Source: Algoriphagus lacus (GTDB lineage Bacteria; Bacteroidota; Bacteroidia; Cytophagales; Cyclobacteriaceae). Taken from it: a stretch of 64,000 nucleotides of DNA. The DNA is taken from positions 372,001 through 436,000 of the forward strand of contig NZ_QXML01000001.1 in assembly GCF_003583985.1 (NCBI RefSeq). The letters are read 5' to 3'. Positions within the stretch are counted from its first letter, which is position 1. Every line of letters starts with the position of its first letter. Of this stretch, positions 7,609 to 16,378 are shown piece after piece. Below the pieces are notes generated by a model that ran no database searches, was not told the DNA's origin, and saw only the letters and a list, made by a program, of their open reading frames with translations. A program made the translations under genes and the position numbers.

Positions 7609-8713
7609 GAAACAAGGTCTTGTCCAATCCCGGTACGATGCGAAGGGCATTTTTGTAATAGACTTTTTTCAGCACCTCATCTGGGAGCCCCAATCCATAC
7701 ATATTCCAGAAGGCATGGTATTTTTTGTAATAAGGAAAATACTCGTCCTCACTCTCCAGCACTCGGAAGTAGGTGTAAAATTCCTCCTTGTTATAAGCGT
7801 CTTTTCCGAAAAGAATCCGATCCTGGTACTTTACAAAAAATTCCTTCGCGCGGCGTGGTTGTCGGCCAAGTTCGGCGATGATGGCGCCAATCTCATAGTT
7901 GACGTTTGGGTATTTGTCCAGGTGGGCACCCGCAGCATCGAGGTCATTGGCCATCCAACCCATGTGGGCATTGATGAACGTTGTTTTGGGATGCTTTGCA
8001 AAAACCCGGTGCTGCTCCGCAATGATCTGTTCAAATGGCGCCGGATCGGTATCGGATCTGCGGCGGTTAGGGTGGAGTTTGAGTTCCAGCCAACGTTCGT
8101 TGGTGGAATCCATGGGTTGCCAGAACTGAGCCGGATCCGCGGAGTGGATCAGAACGGGGATGCCGAGTTCACCTGCTTTTGCCCACACGGGATCCAAATC
8201 TGGGTGATCCACTGGAATTCGCTTGCCATTGTTGTCTTTGGAATTCAACCCGAGGCTCTTGTAAATCTTCAATCCCACTGCCCCTGCTTTTATATCTTCT
8301 TCCAGTTCTTTCACTGCTAAGGCAGTCCATTCCGGAGTTCCAAATCCATTGAAATTCAGGTTGGTGAAAACCATAAATCTGCCCGGAGCGTGAGTTTTAA
8401 ACTCATTCATCATTCCACGGATGTATTCCTGTTGGGCGTTTGAATTCCCCTGGCCAAATCCACGTCCGCTCAAGTTGATCATGATGCCCATGTTGAGTTC
8501 ATCCATTTCAGATTGGAGCTGGTCAATTTTTCCCTTGTTGATTCCGCCCTGATGGCTGTGAATATCGATGAAAGGGAATTTGGCCCGTGTCACCGGATTT
8601 TCAGGGACCTTAAGTGTGGATGGTGGGTTGTATCCCTCAAAACTCATATCCTGGGCAAAGACAAGCCCGGCAGATAAGAAGAGGGAGGCGAAAATGGGTA
8701 GTGCTTTCTTCAT
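7601..8713 (-). CDS. exported amidohydrolase (amidohydrolase_2 type)
   Basis: The protein has 370 residues and a signal peptide (MKKALPIFASLFLSAGLVFA). The metal-dependent hydrolase barrel shows FIDIHSH (H52, H54), AVGLKIYKSLGL with a candidate bridging lysine, PVLIHSADP, TFINAHMGW and RILFGKDAYN with the late aspartate. This is the pattern of PF04909 amidohydrolases and decarboxylases. The exported location points to a periplasmic hydrolase. The substrate cannot be read. It lies downstream of an exported M14 peptidase, but a terminator separates them, so the gene probably has its own promoter in 8714-8763. I see no consensus match there. Confidence 0.85.
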   Translation of the reverse strand: MKKALPIFASLFLSAGLVFAQDMSFEGYNPPSTLKVPENPVTRAKFPFIDIHSHQGGINKGKIDQLQSEMDELNMGIMINLSGRGFGQGNSNAQQEYIRGMMNEFKTHAPGRFMVFTNLNFNGFGTPEWTALAVKELEEDIKAGAVGLKIYKSLGLNSKDNNGKRIPVDHPDLDPVWAKAGELGIPVLIHSADPAQFWQPMDSTNERWLELKLHPNRRRSDTDPAPFEQIIAEQHRVFAKHPKTTFINAHMGWMANDLDAAGAHLDKYPNVNYEIGAIIAELGRQPRRAKEFFVKYQDRILFGKDAYNKEEFYTYFRVLESEDEYFPYYKKYHAFWNMYGLGLPDEVLKKVYYKNALRIVPGLDKTLFPE

Positions 8714-8763
8714 GTGCGATTAAACTGAAATCGAATTAAAATGGATTTAAATTTTTTTGAACG

Positions 8764-8799
8764 GAAAAAAAGAAATCCCGGAGGAAAAGCCGGGATTTC
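8764..8799 (-). terminator. intrinsic terminator of the M14 peptidase gene
   Basis: GAAATCCCGG (8772-8781) and CCGGGATTTC (8790-8799) form a perfect 10-bp stem with an 8-base loop. The A-run at 8765-8771 becomes the U-tract on the minus strand. It starts seven bases after the peptidase stop. Confidence 0.85.
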
Positions 8800-8805
8800 A
8801 ATGAT

Positions 8806-11358
8806 TTAGCGGGCAGTACCTCCGTCGATTACCTGACCAAAGAAAATAGCATTCATGTAGAGTTTGTTTGTCCCAAACCAAAATGCTCTGAAGTTTGGAT
8901 TATCTGCAAAACCTACTATTCTACCTCTTCCAACTCCTGAAACACGAACGACTGCACTATTTTGGATTCCCGGCAAATTACTGGGGTGCAAGTATCCTGA
9001 GGCCAATGGATTTTCAGTGTATACCAAAGGATTGGCGTAAGGATTTGTGGATGGTTCGAGGAAGAAATTGTCGTTTCGGAAGGTGAAGATTTGTTTTTCT
9101 GAATATCCGTATCCAATCGGATGCGTTACGTCCAAATTGGCTTTGAAGATTGCCCCGAAGGTATCTTTTGCCCCGGTTGCATTTTGGAAATCAGCGTAGT
9201 TAAGCTGCAGGCCTTTGTCTGCGTTATCCACGGATTTGAAGGTGAAGTTGCCGATTTCATTTTGTGCGAGCCAGCGAAGAGCGCCACCTTTTGCCACGAG
9301 CGTTCCTCCTTTTTCAGTCCATTCTTTCAGTTTATCGGCACCCATTTTTCCAAGGGAATTGTAGTTGCCATCAGCCATCAGGATTACGTTGTAGCGATCC
9401 AGATTAGCCATGGAAACAGAACTTACCGGAAGCAAAGTCACAGGCATCTGCATCCGCTGATCCAGCAGGTGCCAAATTTCCCCTGCTTCCCCACTGTCCA
9501 CTCCTCCATCGACTAGTAGGGCGATTTCAGGTTTTTTGATCGGAGAAATAAATGTCGATCCCAAGTTCATCCCACCGGTGTATCCTGTGGTGATGGCGTG
9601 GATATCCACATGGGAAGATTGGGCGATTTCCTGAAGTTTTTGGAAAAACGCTTCATTGTCCAGACCGGATTCACCTTTGTCAATAAGAATAGTCCCCCGA
9701 CCAAAGGTTTTTCCTTCGGGGGTAGTGAATTCAGCATTGGCAACCCGTACCAAAAAACCGGCTTTTAGTAATTGATAGGCTGCTTTTGGGGCATAATAAT
9801 CAGACCATTCCAAAGCATACTGGTAAGCCCCTGCCGTTCCCACGACCTTGCCCGGGGCAAGAGCAAACCCTGATTTATTGATCAGCTGTACATTGGCGAG
9901 GTTCAGGATTTTGCTGTTCAGCGCCATAAAATCCAAATGGAAAGCCATCGGATAAGTCCAGGCAGAAATGTCATAAAACAAGCTGTCCTGAAACGTAGTC
10001 CTCGTCTCAAACATGGCTTTGATCAATCGGTACTGAGGTTGGTCCGCTGGGACGATGTAGGAAGTTTCTTTTTTGAATTGCTTACCATTTACCGTGATGT
10101 CTTCCTGCAGCTCAAATACCTTGATGTCATGTTGTAAAATCAAATCCGCCAGATGGAAGCTTCGTGCCTCGTCGTCCTTGGCCCCGAAAATGTAAGCTTT
10201 GTTGATATCAGCGTCAGTCTCTTTTTTGATGTCGGTGTAGAAATCCTTCATCCACTGGTTGAGCTCAACCCGCATTTCCTTGGCTGCTTGGTAAGAAGAA
10301 AGATTGGCGGTAAACTGATTTCTGATCGTGAATGGAAAACTCAGCATGCCATTGGCGCTTTCCTGCAAGTGGCCACGTGAGCTTGCCTGCTCGAAAAGAA
10401 TCCCGATTGATCCCTGGACATCCGGATAGGTGGAGCCTTTTCCGTAGTAAAAATCATCGTAATTCTCCTGATTGTAATACAGAGAGCCGATCTGATCGAG
10501 TGCTTTGGCGTGGTAGGTACCGATCTTTTCGGTCAACTCGAAGTTTTTCTTTGGGGTCAAGGGGTGAACTCTGGCAGGGACTCCCGGCTGGAAAAAGAAG
10601 GTGCTGTTTGTTCCCATCTCATGGAAATCCAAATGGATATTTGGCAACCAGCTTTGGAAGACTTTTACCCGGTTTCTGGATTCAGGATGCTGTACCGGTA
10701 GCCAGTCCCTGTTGAGATCAAACCAATAGTGGTTGGTTCTGCCACGAGGCCATGCTTCGTTTAATTCTCGCTGAGCAGGGTCTCCATTAAGGATATATGC
10801 TTTATGGGAATTGACCCACGAAGCGAACCGATTCAGTCCGTCGGGATTGATAGCCGGATCAAGGAGAAGGACTATGTTTTCGAGATCTGTTGCGATTTCG
10901 TTGGCTGCTGCAAAGTGATAAGCCGCAACCAAAGCGGCGTTTGCACCGCTGGGCTCATTACCATGGACTGAATAACCCATAAACATCACCGCCGGCATCG
11001 ATGCAATGTTTACTGAAGCTCCGGGATCACGAAGTTTTGCCCGATCGGCTTTGATTTGGTCAAGTTTACCCAAGTTGGCCGGGGAAGTGATCGTCAAAAG
11101 CGTCTGTGGACGCTTCTCGTAAGATCTTCCTGTCTCTTCGAAAATCACCCGGTCGGAAGCTTCGGCAACGGCCTTCATGTACATGACCAATTGGTCGTGG
11201 GTTACGTGCCATTCTCCCACTTCATAGCCTAAAACCTGCTTAGGAGTTGGAATTGCGGGGTTGTATGTATAGCCTTTCGGCAAATAATAACTCAAATCCT
11301 GTGCGAAAGTGAGTGATGCCAAAAGTGCCAAAATCACTGTGATCGCGTACTTTTTCAT
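8806..11358 (-). CDS. exported M14-family zinc carboxypeptidase
   Basis: The protein is 850 residues long with a signal peptide (MKKYAITVILALLASLTFAQ). The M14 domain occupies about 50-400. Zinc ligands are visible as His132 and Glu135 in HGNEPSG, and as the histidine of HLDFHEMG. DPAINPDGLNRF and WFDLNRDW complete the substrate pocket. The rest (about 400-850) is a long C-terminal region that includes a class-I-glutamine-amidotransferase-like fold (IALLVDGGVDSGEAG, VILMADGNY). This layout is common in large Bacteroidota M14 peptidases. It probably digests peptides in the periplasm or outside the cell. Substrate preference is unknown. Confidence 0.9.
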   Translation of the reverse strand: MKKYAITVILALLASLTFAQDLSYYLPKGYTYNPAIPTPKQVLGYEVGEWHVTHDQLVMYMKAVAEASDRVIFEETGRSYEKRPQTLLTITSPANLGKLDQIKADRAKLRDPGASVNIASMPAVMFMGYSVHGNEPSGANAALVAAYHFAAANEIATDLENIVLLLDPAINPDGLNRFASWVNSHKAYILNGDPAQRELNEAWPRGRTNHYWFDLNRDWLPVQHPESRNRVKVFQSWLPNIHLDFHEMGTNSTFFFQPGVPARVHPLTPKKNFELTEKIGTYHAKALDQIGSLYYNQENYDDFYYGKGSTYPDVQGSIGILFEQASSRGHLQESANGMLSFPFTIRNQFTANLSSYQAAKEMRVELNQWMKDFYTDIKKETDADINKAYIFGAKDDEARSFHLADLILQHDIKVFELQEDITVNGKQFKKETSYIVPADQPQYRLIKAMFETRTTFQDSLFYDISAWTYPMAFHLDFMALNSKILNLANVQLINKSGFALAPGKVVGTAGAYQYALEWSDYYAPKAAYQLLKAGFLVRVANAEFTTPEGKTFGRGTILIDKGESGLDNEAFFQKLQEIAQSSHVDIHAITTGYTGGMNLGSTFISPIKKPEIALLVDGGVDSGEAGEIWHLLDQRMQMPVTLLPVSSVSMANLDRYNVILMADGNYNSLGKMGADKLKEWTEKGGTLVAKGGALRWLAQNEIGNFTFKSVDNADKGLQLNYADFQNATGAKDTFGAIFKANLDVTHPIGYGYSEKQIFTFRNDNFFLEPSTNPYANPLVYTENPLASGYLHPSNLPGIQNSAVVRVSGVGRGRIVGFADNPNFRAFWFGTNKLYMNAIFFGQVIDGGTAR

Positions 11359-11450
11359 AGGTTGTGGGTTGAATATTCGACTAAATTCTTACTTAGATTT
11401 ATCAAAAAAAGCTATTTTGGATCGGTGGTAAAAATAATGGAAGAAGCGAC

Positions 11451-11687
11451 ATGGATTTAATAACACCTAGTTCGGGATTGATTTTTTGGCAATTATCAGG
11501 CCTGGTTTACCTTGGTTTCTGGGCCAATGCGCTTTTTGATTGCCTGAGAAATGAATTTAGAGGAGCCAATCAAAAATTAATCTGGTTGATTCTGATTTGG
11601 GTTGGCCCGGTTTTCGGGACGTTTCAATACCTCAGTATGAGTAGAAGCTCAAAAAAGGAAAGGAAATTTCAGCCAAATTTTAATTGA
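11451..11687 (+). CDS. PLDc_N-type small membrane protein (first of three)
   Basis: The protein has 78 residues and two hydrophobic helices separated by a short charged loop. The order is FWANALFDCLRNEF, then QKLIWLILIWVGPVFG, then a basic tail (SRSSKKERK). This is the PLDc_N (phospholipase D nuclease N-terminal) fold, which occurs alone as a tiny membrane protein in many bacteria. The usual ending YLLxGR is altered to YLSMSR. The next two genes encode related proteins, so this is a tandem cluster. No catalytic HKD motif exists and the function is unknown. Confidence 0.75.
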   Translation: MDLITPSSGLIFWQLSGLVYLGFWANALFDCLRNEFRGANQKLIWLILIWVGPVFGTFQYLSMSRSSKKERKFQPNFN

Positions 11688-11704
11688 ATTAATTCGCATA
11701 AAGC

Positions 11705-11938
11705 ATGGTAAACACGACCTTATCTTTTGTACAAAATATGGGAGGAGGATTTATAATCGTCCTACTTCTATTTTCCTTGGCCTACTTTGTTCTTTGGGTA
11801 TATTGTCTGGTAGATGCTATCCGGTCTAATTTCAAAGACCAAAATATGAAGCTCATCTGGGTGCTTATTTTACTTTTTGCCCATGGACTTGGTCCAATCG
11901 CCTATTTGATATTGGGCAAGGGTTCCAAAACGACTTAA
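11705..11938 (+). CDS. PLDc_N-type small membrane protein (second of three)
   Basis: This 77-residue protein has a long N-terminal helix (GGGFIIVLLLFSLAYFVLW), then CLVDAIRSNF, QNMKLIWVLILLF and GLGPIAYLILGKG. It is the closest of the three to the PLDc_N consensus, with the final glycine-lysine in place of glycine-arginine. It starts 17 bases after the first gene and ends 3 bases before the third, so the trio is one transcript. The function is unknown. Confidence 0.78.
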   Translation: MVNTTLSFVQNMGGGFIIVLLLFSLAYFVLWVYCLVDAIRSNFKDQNMKLIWVLILLFAHGLGPIAYLILGKGSKTT

Positions 11939-11941
11939 ATC

Positions 11942-12109
11942 ATGTGGAAATTTCTAGGGATCATCGTCTATTTTTACACGATCTATGAGGTGGTAAGCAG
12001 CCGCTTTGCCAATTCGAACGATAAATTGATCTGGGTACTCATTGTCCTTCTGCTTCCGTTGCTGGGTACAATCCTTTGGTTTGCAGTGGGACGAAACAAA
12101 AGGCTTTGA
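11942..12109 (+). CDS. PLDc_N-like mini membrane protein (third of three, 55 residues)
   Basis: This frame is shorter than most gene callers accept. It encodes 55 residues: MWKFLGIIVYFYTIYEVV, a short polar loop (SSRFANSND), KLIWVLIVLLLPLLGTILWF and AVGRNKRL. The KLIW word and the Gly-Arg ending match its two upstream neighbours, which strongly supports coding. It starts 3 bases after the second gene and ends 4 bases before the convergent epimerase stop. This gives the cluster three related members of decreasing length. Confidence 0.72.
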   Translation: MWKFLGIIVYFYTIYEVVSSRFANSNDKLIWVLIVLLLPLLGTILWFAVGRNKRL

Positions 12110-12113
12110 CTCC

Positions 12114-13007
12114 TTAGTTTCGAAAAATATCCTTCAAGGCCGCTGTCAAATCATAAAACTCAAATTGAAATCCGGCCTTTTGGATTTTTTGGCAGGAAAC
12201 GCGGTTACCACCCAAGACCATTGCGGCCATTTCTCCCAATACCAGATTTAACACAAATCCCGGTACTCCAATCCCCAGATAGGCTTTTCCTTTGGCGGAT
12301 GCCGCTTCTTGCGTGATTTGCTGATTGGTGGCAGGATTAGGGGCAACGGCATTGTAAATACCCTGAAGGGTAGTTTTTTCCAAGGCAAACACAAACATCC
12401 TGGCCAAGTCTTCGATGTGAATCCAGCTCATCCATTGATCTCCGGATCCAAGCGGTGCCGCCACTGGCAGCTTTAACATCTCTCTCAACGCTCCTCCATC
12501 CGCATCAAGAACAATTCCTATCCGAAGCAGAACTGTGCGAAGTTGAAGGTGTTCCATTTTTTTCACCTCGTTTTCCCAAGCTACGACGACATTAGCCAGA
12601 AAGTCGGTTCCCGCCGGGCTAGTTTCATCTACCAAGGCAGTACCGGTATTGAATCCATAGAAGCCTACTGCGGAAGCCGATATAAACGTGTTGGGGCGCT
12701 TTGCGGACTTTTCTATAGCTGAATAGAGTAATAGGGTGCTTTGGGTACGGGATTCCAAAATGAGCTTTTTTCGCTCAGGTGTCCAGCGCTTTTCAGCAAC
12801 TCCTGTCCCGGCCAAATGGATTACCGCGTCGGCCCACTCCATGGCTTCCTGATCTATTTCCTGTTTTTCCACATTCCAGAGAAATGATTTTCGTCCGGAT
12901 TGGTTGGATCTACTCAGCCAAGCTACTTGATAGCCCTTCTTTTCCAATAAGTCAGTTATTCGTTGACCTACTAGGCCTGATCCTCCTGTAATGAGAATTT
13001 TTTGCAT
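12114..13007 (-). CDS. TIGR01777-family NAD(P)-binding epimerase
   Basis: The protein has 297 residues of the SDR39U1/YfcH type. The dinucleotide-binding loop is ITGGSGLVGQRITD (6-19), followed by VIHLAGTGVAEKRW, SASAVGFYGFNTG and WMSWIHIEDLARMF. The C-terminal domain (about 230-297, ending ALKDIFRN) is the usual DUF1731 tail. It is probably a cytoplasmic oxidoreductase or epimerase. The substrate is unknown across the family. It stands alone, convergent with the PLDc_N genes and divergent from the CLC gene. Confidence 0.88.
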   Translation of the reverse strand: MQKILITGGSGLVGQRITDLLEKKGYQVAWLSRSNQSGRKSFLWNVEKQEIDQEAMEWADAVIHLAGTGVAEKRWTPERKKLILESRTQSTLLLYSAIEKSAKRPNTFISASAVGFYGFNTGTALVDETSPAGTDFLANVVVAWENEVKKMEHLQLRTVLLRIGIVLDADGGALREMLKLPVAAPLGSGDQWMSWIHIEDLARMFVFALEKTTLQGIYNAVAPNPATNQQITQEAASAKGKAYLGIGVPGFVLNLVLGEMAAMVLGGNRVSCQKIQKAGFQFEFYDLTAALKDIFRN

Positions 13008-13159
13008 GGTGACGATTTCTATGGTAACCTGAAAAACCCGGAATTGGTTGAAATGTACGCTTTCGTGACAACCGACCGAGCAAATTGTTTGGTTTTATTT
13101 ATTCGTTTGCCGAATCAAATTTCTGTTTTCAACTCTTAATTTGCGCCAAACCCCTGATC

Positions 13160-14374
13160 GTGAACGGAAGAGTTTTGGCCCGATACTTCGTCCTTTGGCT
13201 CGGATTGGCTGCTTTGGTAGGCATTCTTTCCGGTTCGGCGTCGGCGATCTTTTTGGTTTCCCTGGATTGGGCGACCCATTTTCGGGAAACTCACCTTTGG
13301 CTGATCTCCCTGTTGCCACTTGCAGGATTCGGGATCGGGTATGTTTATCACCATTATGGGGCCAATTCTTATAAAGGAAATAATCTCCTTTTGGATGAGC
13401 TCTATCAGAGTCAAAGTCCCATCCCTCTCCGGATGACTCCTTTGGTTCTTTTTGGGACAATTATTACGCACCTTTTTGGTGGATCTGCCGGACGGGAGGG
13501 TACCGCTGTGCAAATGGGTGCTTCACTGGCGGATCAAATGACGAAATGGTTTTCGTTGGACTCGGAAAATCGAAAATTGATTCTTATTTGTGGAGTGGCA
13601 GGTGGATTTGCTGCAGTTTTTGCAACCCCTTTGGCCGGAGCGATCTTCTCCCTGGAATGGATGCTGAACCGGAAATTTCAGTGGAAATCAATTTTTCCGG
13701 CTTTTTGGACAGCTTTAGTGGCTGACTGGACTTGCGAAGTTGTTTGGGGTGTGGGGCATATGCAGTATGCCATTCCTGAAGTACCCATGTATTCCCTCCA
13801 AAATCTGGCTTGGGTAGTTCCGGCAGGAATTGCATTTGGGCTTTCGGCCCGATTGTTTGCCGAGACAGGGCATCGAGTAGCAGACCTTTTCAAACACGTT
13901 GGATATCCACCGCTTCGGCCTGTTTTGGGAGGGATTTTGATTGCCGCTTTTGTGTATTTCTCTGGATCAACGACATACATAGGCTTAGGCATCCCGAGAA
14001 TTGTGGAGGCTTTTGAAACTCCCTTGCCTTGGTACGATTGGTTGGTAAAAACCGGATTGACCGGATTGACAATAGGATCCGGTTTCAAGGGTGGTGAGGT
14101 TACTCCGCTTTTTTTCACTGGTGCTACCTTGGGAAATGCGCTTTCAGTTTGGATTCCCTTACCTCTTGCACTTTTGGCAGGGATGGGATTTGTGGGAGTT
14201 TTTTCAGGAGCCACCAATACTCCAATTGCCTGTACGGTGATGGGATTGGAGCTATTTGGTTATGAGTCGGGGATTTTTTTAGGCTTGGCTTGTTTTGTTT
14301 CCTTTTTATTCAGCGGAAAGGGGAGCATTTATTCCTCCCAAAAAATTGAATTCAAATATCTGCGGCGATTCTGA
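13160..14374 (+). CDS. CLC antiporter of the fluoride (CLC-F) type
   Basis: I place the start at GTG 13160 (404 residues, VNGRVLARYF). The in-frame TTG at 13085 adds a poor extension. This is a CLC channel/antiporter with about ten or more membrane helices. Two motifs differ from chloride CLCs: the usual GSGIP is GNNLLL (73-78), and the gating-glutamate motif is GREGT (111-115, Glu113) instead of GKEGP. In work on CLC-F fluoride/proton antiporters, a GNNLI-like motif and GREG-T/V mark that clade. The later GSGFKGGEVTPLFF replaces GxFxP. I infer fluoride export coupled to protons. No fluoride riboswitch is visible upstream. It precedes the TrkH/TrkA genes. Confidence 0.87.
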   Translation: MNGRVLARYFVLWLGLAALVGILSGSASAIFLVSLDWATHFRETHLWLISLLPLAGFGIGYVYHHYGANSYKGNNLLLDELYQSQSPIPLRMTPLVLFGTIITHLFGGSAGREGTAVQMGASLADQMTKWFSLDSENRKLILICGVAGGFAAVFATPLAGAIFSLEWMLNRKFQWKSIFPAFWTALVADWTCEVVWGVGHMQYAIPEVPMYSLQNLAWVVPAGIAFGLSARLFAETGHRVADLFKHVGYPPLRPVLGGILIAAFVYFSGSTTYIGLGIPRIVEAFETPLPWYDWLVKTGLTGLTIGSGFKGGEVTPLFFTGATLGNALSVWIPLPLALLAGMGFVGVFSGATNTPIACTVMGLELFGYESGIFLGLACFVSFLFSGKGSIYSSQKIEFKYLRRF

Positions 14375-14442
14375 AAAAGGATTACCTTCGAGTTGTTTTT
14401 GGACAGGAAATTTCATTTTAGTCCAATACTTAGGGTAAAAAA

Positions 14443-16254
14443 ATGAAGGCAAATTCCCCGTTTTTCTCAAATCCAGATCAAAACCTGATCTTTATTAAAA
14501 ACTTGGTTTTGGTATTGGAGCAAGCTATTCGGTACCTAAGTTTTGGGACTTTTGGGCTATTTATCTACCAACTTGGCTACGCATCTGACCCTGACAAAAT
14601 TCGGATTACCTCTGGAATTTTTGATGTGATTTTGTTTTTGTTGGGCCTGGTTATCATTGGAAGAGACCTCGTTTCTGGGAAATCATTAAAGGATAAAAGA
14701 ACGATTTTTGAGCTAATCGTAGCTGTTCTGCTGATTTTGTCGGCTTTGATCAGGTGGAGAGCATTTGGAGACCTTTCAGAGGACGCTTTGATAGTCTCCA
14801 GGAAGTATCTTTTTGTCAATATTCTTGTCATTCTGATCTTCATCCAGGAGCTCGGAAAATTCAGTCTTTTGGTCAATAAGCTCAAGCTCAGTCCGTCATT
14901 GGTCTTTATTCTGAGTTTCATGATCCTGATTTTGATCGGTGCAGCGCTGCTTAGTTTGCCCCGCTCAACGACTGCCGGGATCAGTTTTATTGACGCGCTA
15001 TTCACTTCCACCTCTGCGGTCTGCGTAACAGGATTGGCGGTTTTGGATACTTCCAAGGCCTTCACCCCGTTTGGTCAGATCATTATCATGACTCTATTCC
15101 AGATCGGAGGATTGGGGATGATGACCTTCACGACCTTTTTTGGGTTCTTCTTCAAAGGAAGCCTTTCTATCGAAAACACGCTTTTTTTGCGGGACTACAT
15201 CAATGAAAACAACGTGGGAGAAATCACTGCAACCTTGATCAAAATCATCGTTTTTACCCTTTTGGTTGAGCTATTTTCAGCGATCTTGATCTACGTTTGG
15301 ACGGATGATGCTCTTTTTTCATCCTCAGGGCAAAAATGGTTTTTTGCCAGTTTTCATGCGATTTCGGCTTTTTGCAACGCTGGCTTTTCTACACTTAGTT
15401 CAGGATTATACGAGCCAGGATTTAGGGAATTGTACAACATGCACCTCGTTGTGGCAATTACAATTATCCTAGGAGGTATTGGTTTTCCAGTATTTATCAA
15501 CTACTACAATTATTTTTTTCGGGTCATCAAAGGTGCTTTCCGGGCCAAGGTATATGGAGAAGCATACAAGCATACTCCTCGAGTGACCAACATTAATACG
15601 CGTCTGGTCATGTATACCACTGGAGCCTTGTTGATTGTTGGATTTGTCGCGTATTGGTATTTTGAGCAAGATTATACCCTGAAAGGTCTCAGTCCCTATG
15701 GCAAGTTCGTTACGGCGTTCTTTGGCTCGGTGACTCCAAGGACGGCAGGATTCAATACCGTTGATATGACGGCACTGTCGGTCCCCACGGTTTTGATTTA
15801 TCTGATTTTAATGTGGATCGGAGCTTCTCCGGGATCCACGGGCGGGGGGCTCAAGACCAGTACATTTGCAGTTGCGGTATTGAATACCTGGAGTATTGCT
15901 TCAGGAAGGACGAGAGTTGAAATTTTTGGCAGACAAATCACTGCTGAAACCTTGAGAAAGGCTTTTGCTGTGATCGCCTTGTCCTTTTTAACCATCGGTT
16001 TTGGGGTGTTTTTGGTAACAATTTTCAACCCGGAATTGGCATTGATTGATGTTGCGTTTGAGATTTTCTCAGCATTTGGTACAGTGGGGCTTAGCTTGGG
16101 AATAACTCCGAAACTGACAACCGCCAGTAAGCTTGTGGTCAGTTTTGTTATGTTTCTTGGTCGGGTTGGAACGCTCACCATTTTAGTCGCCATCACCCGA
16201 AAAGTGACCGAACAACGTTATAAATTACCCGAAGAAACTGTCTTTATTACTTAA
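14443..16254 (+). CDS. TrkH/KtrB-family potassium uptake subunit
   Basis: The 603-residue membrane protein has an extra N-terminal helical block (about 20-145) ahead of the four-repeat K+ pore. The four filter regions are recognisable: SAVCVTGLAVLDT, SAFCNAGFSTLSS, VTPRTAGFNTVD and SAFGTVGLSLGI. Each has the single filter glycine of the Trk/Ktr/HKT family. SPGSTGGGLKTSTFAV is the conserved loop after the third pore. It imports K+ (with Na+ or H+ in some relatives) together with the RCK subunit encoded at 16379. A 124-base gap with a short ORF separates the two genes. Confidence 0.93.
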   Translation: MKANSPFFSNPDQNLIFIKNLVLVLEQAIRYLSFGTFGLFIYQLGYASDPDKIRITSGIFDVILFLLGLVIIGRDLVSGKSLKDKRTIFELIVAVLLILSALIRWRAFGDLSEDALIVSRKYLFVNILVILIFIQELGKFSLLVNKLKLSPSLVFILSFMILILIGAALLSLPRSTTAGISFIDALFTSTSAVCVTGLAVLDTSKAFTPFGQIIIMTLFQIGGLGMMTFTTFFGFFFKGSLSIENTLFLRDYINENNVGEITATLIKIIVFTLLVELFSAILIYVWTDDALFSSSGQKWFFASFHAISAFCNAGFSTLSSGLYEPGFRELYNMHLVVAITIILGGIGFPVFINYYNYFFRVIKGAFRAKVYGEAYKHTPRVTNINTRLVMYTTGALLIVGFVAYWYFEQDYTLKGLSPYGKFVTAFFGSVTPRTAGFNTVDMTALSVPTVLIYLILMWIGASPGSTGGGLKTSTFAVAVLNTWSIASGRTRVEIFGRQITAETLRKAFAVIALSFLTIGFGVFLVTIFNPELALIDVAFEIFSAFGTVGLSLGITPKLTTASKLVVSFVMFLGRVGTLTILVAITRKVTEQRYKLPEETVFIT

Positions 16255-16276
16255 AGAATATACTAAACCAGCGAGT

Positions 16277-16375
16277 ATGAGAGCTAACATCATCTCGATG
16301 GTTGATTATCTGCAATTCGAGATTCTTCCGAATCGTGTTCGGAACAGGCTATATGACCACTTAAATCAATTATAA
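16277..16375 (+). CDS. possible 32-residue peptide ORF between trkH and trkA
   Basis: An ATG at 16277 opens 32 codons ending with TAA at 16373. The product reads MRANIISMVDYLQFEI, then LPNRVRNRLYDHLNQL. It is amphipathic and lacks the rare-codon look of random frames. It lies in frame-free space between two cotranscribed subunit genes and stops 5 bases before the trkA ATG. It could be a small accessory peptide, a leader for translational coupling, or chance. An internal hairpin (TTCCGAA 16325-16331 with TTCGGAA 16337-16343) is an alternative reason for the gap. Confidence 0.35.
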   Translation: MRANIISMVDYLQFEILPNRVRNRLYDHLNQL

Positions 16376-16378
16376 CAC

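Noticed and set aside
7715..8320. 201-codon plus-strand frame inside the amidohydrolase
   Set aside because: It is the antisense shadow of the amidohydrolase; the translation is Val/Phe/Leu-rich without any motif.
9121..9516. 131-codon plus-strand frame inside the M14 peptidase
   Set aside because: It is antisense to a conserved peptidase region and has no recognisable feature.
13008..13159. Fluoride riboswitch upstream of the CLC gene
   Set aside because: I looked for the consensus blocks of the crcB motif and found none in the leader.
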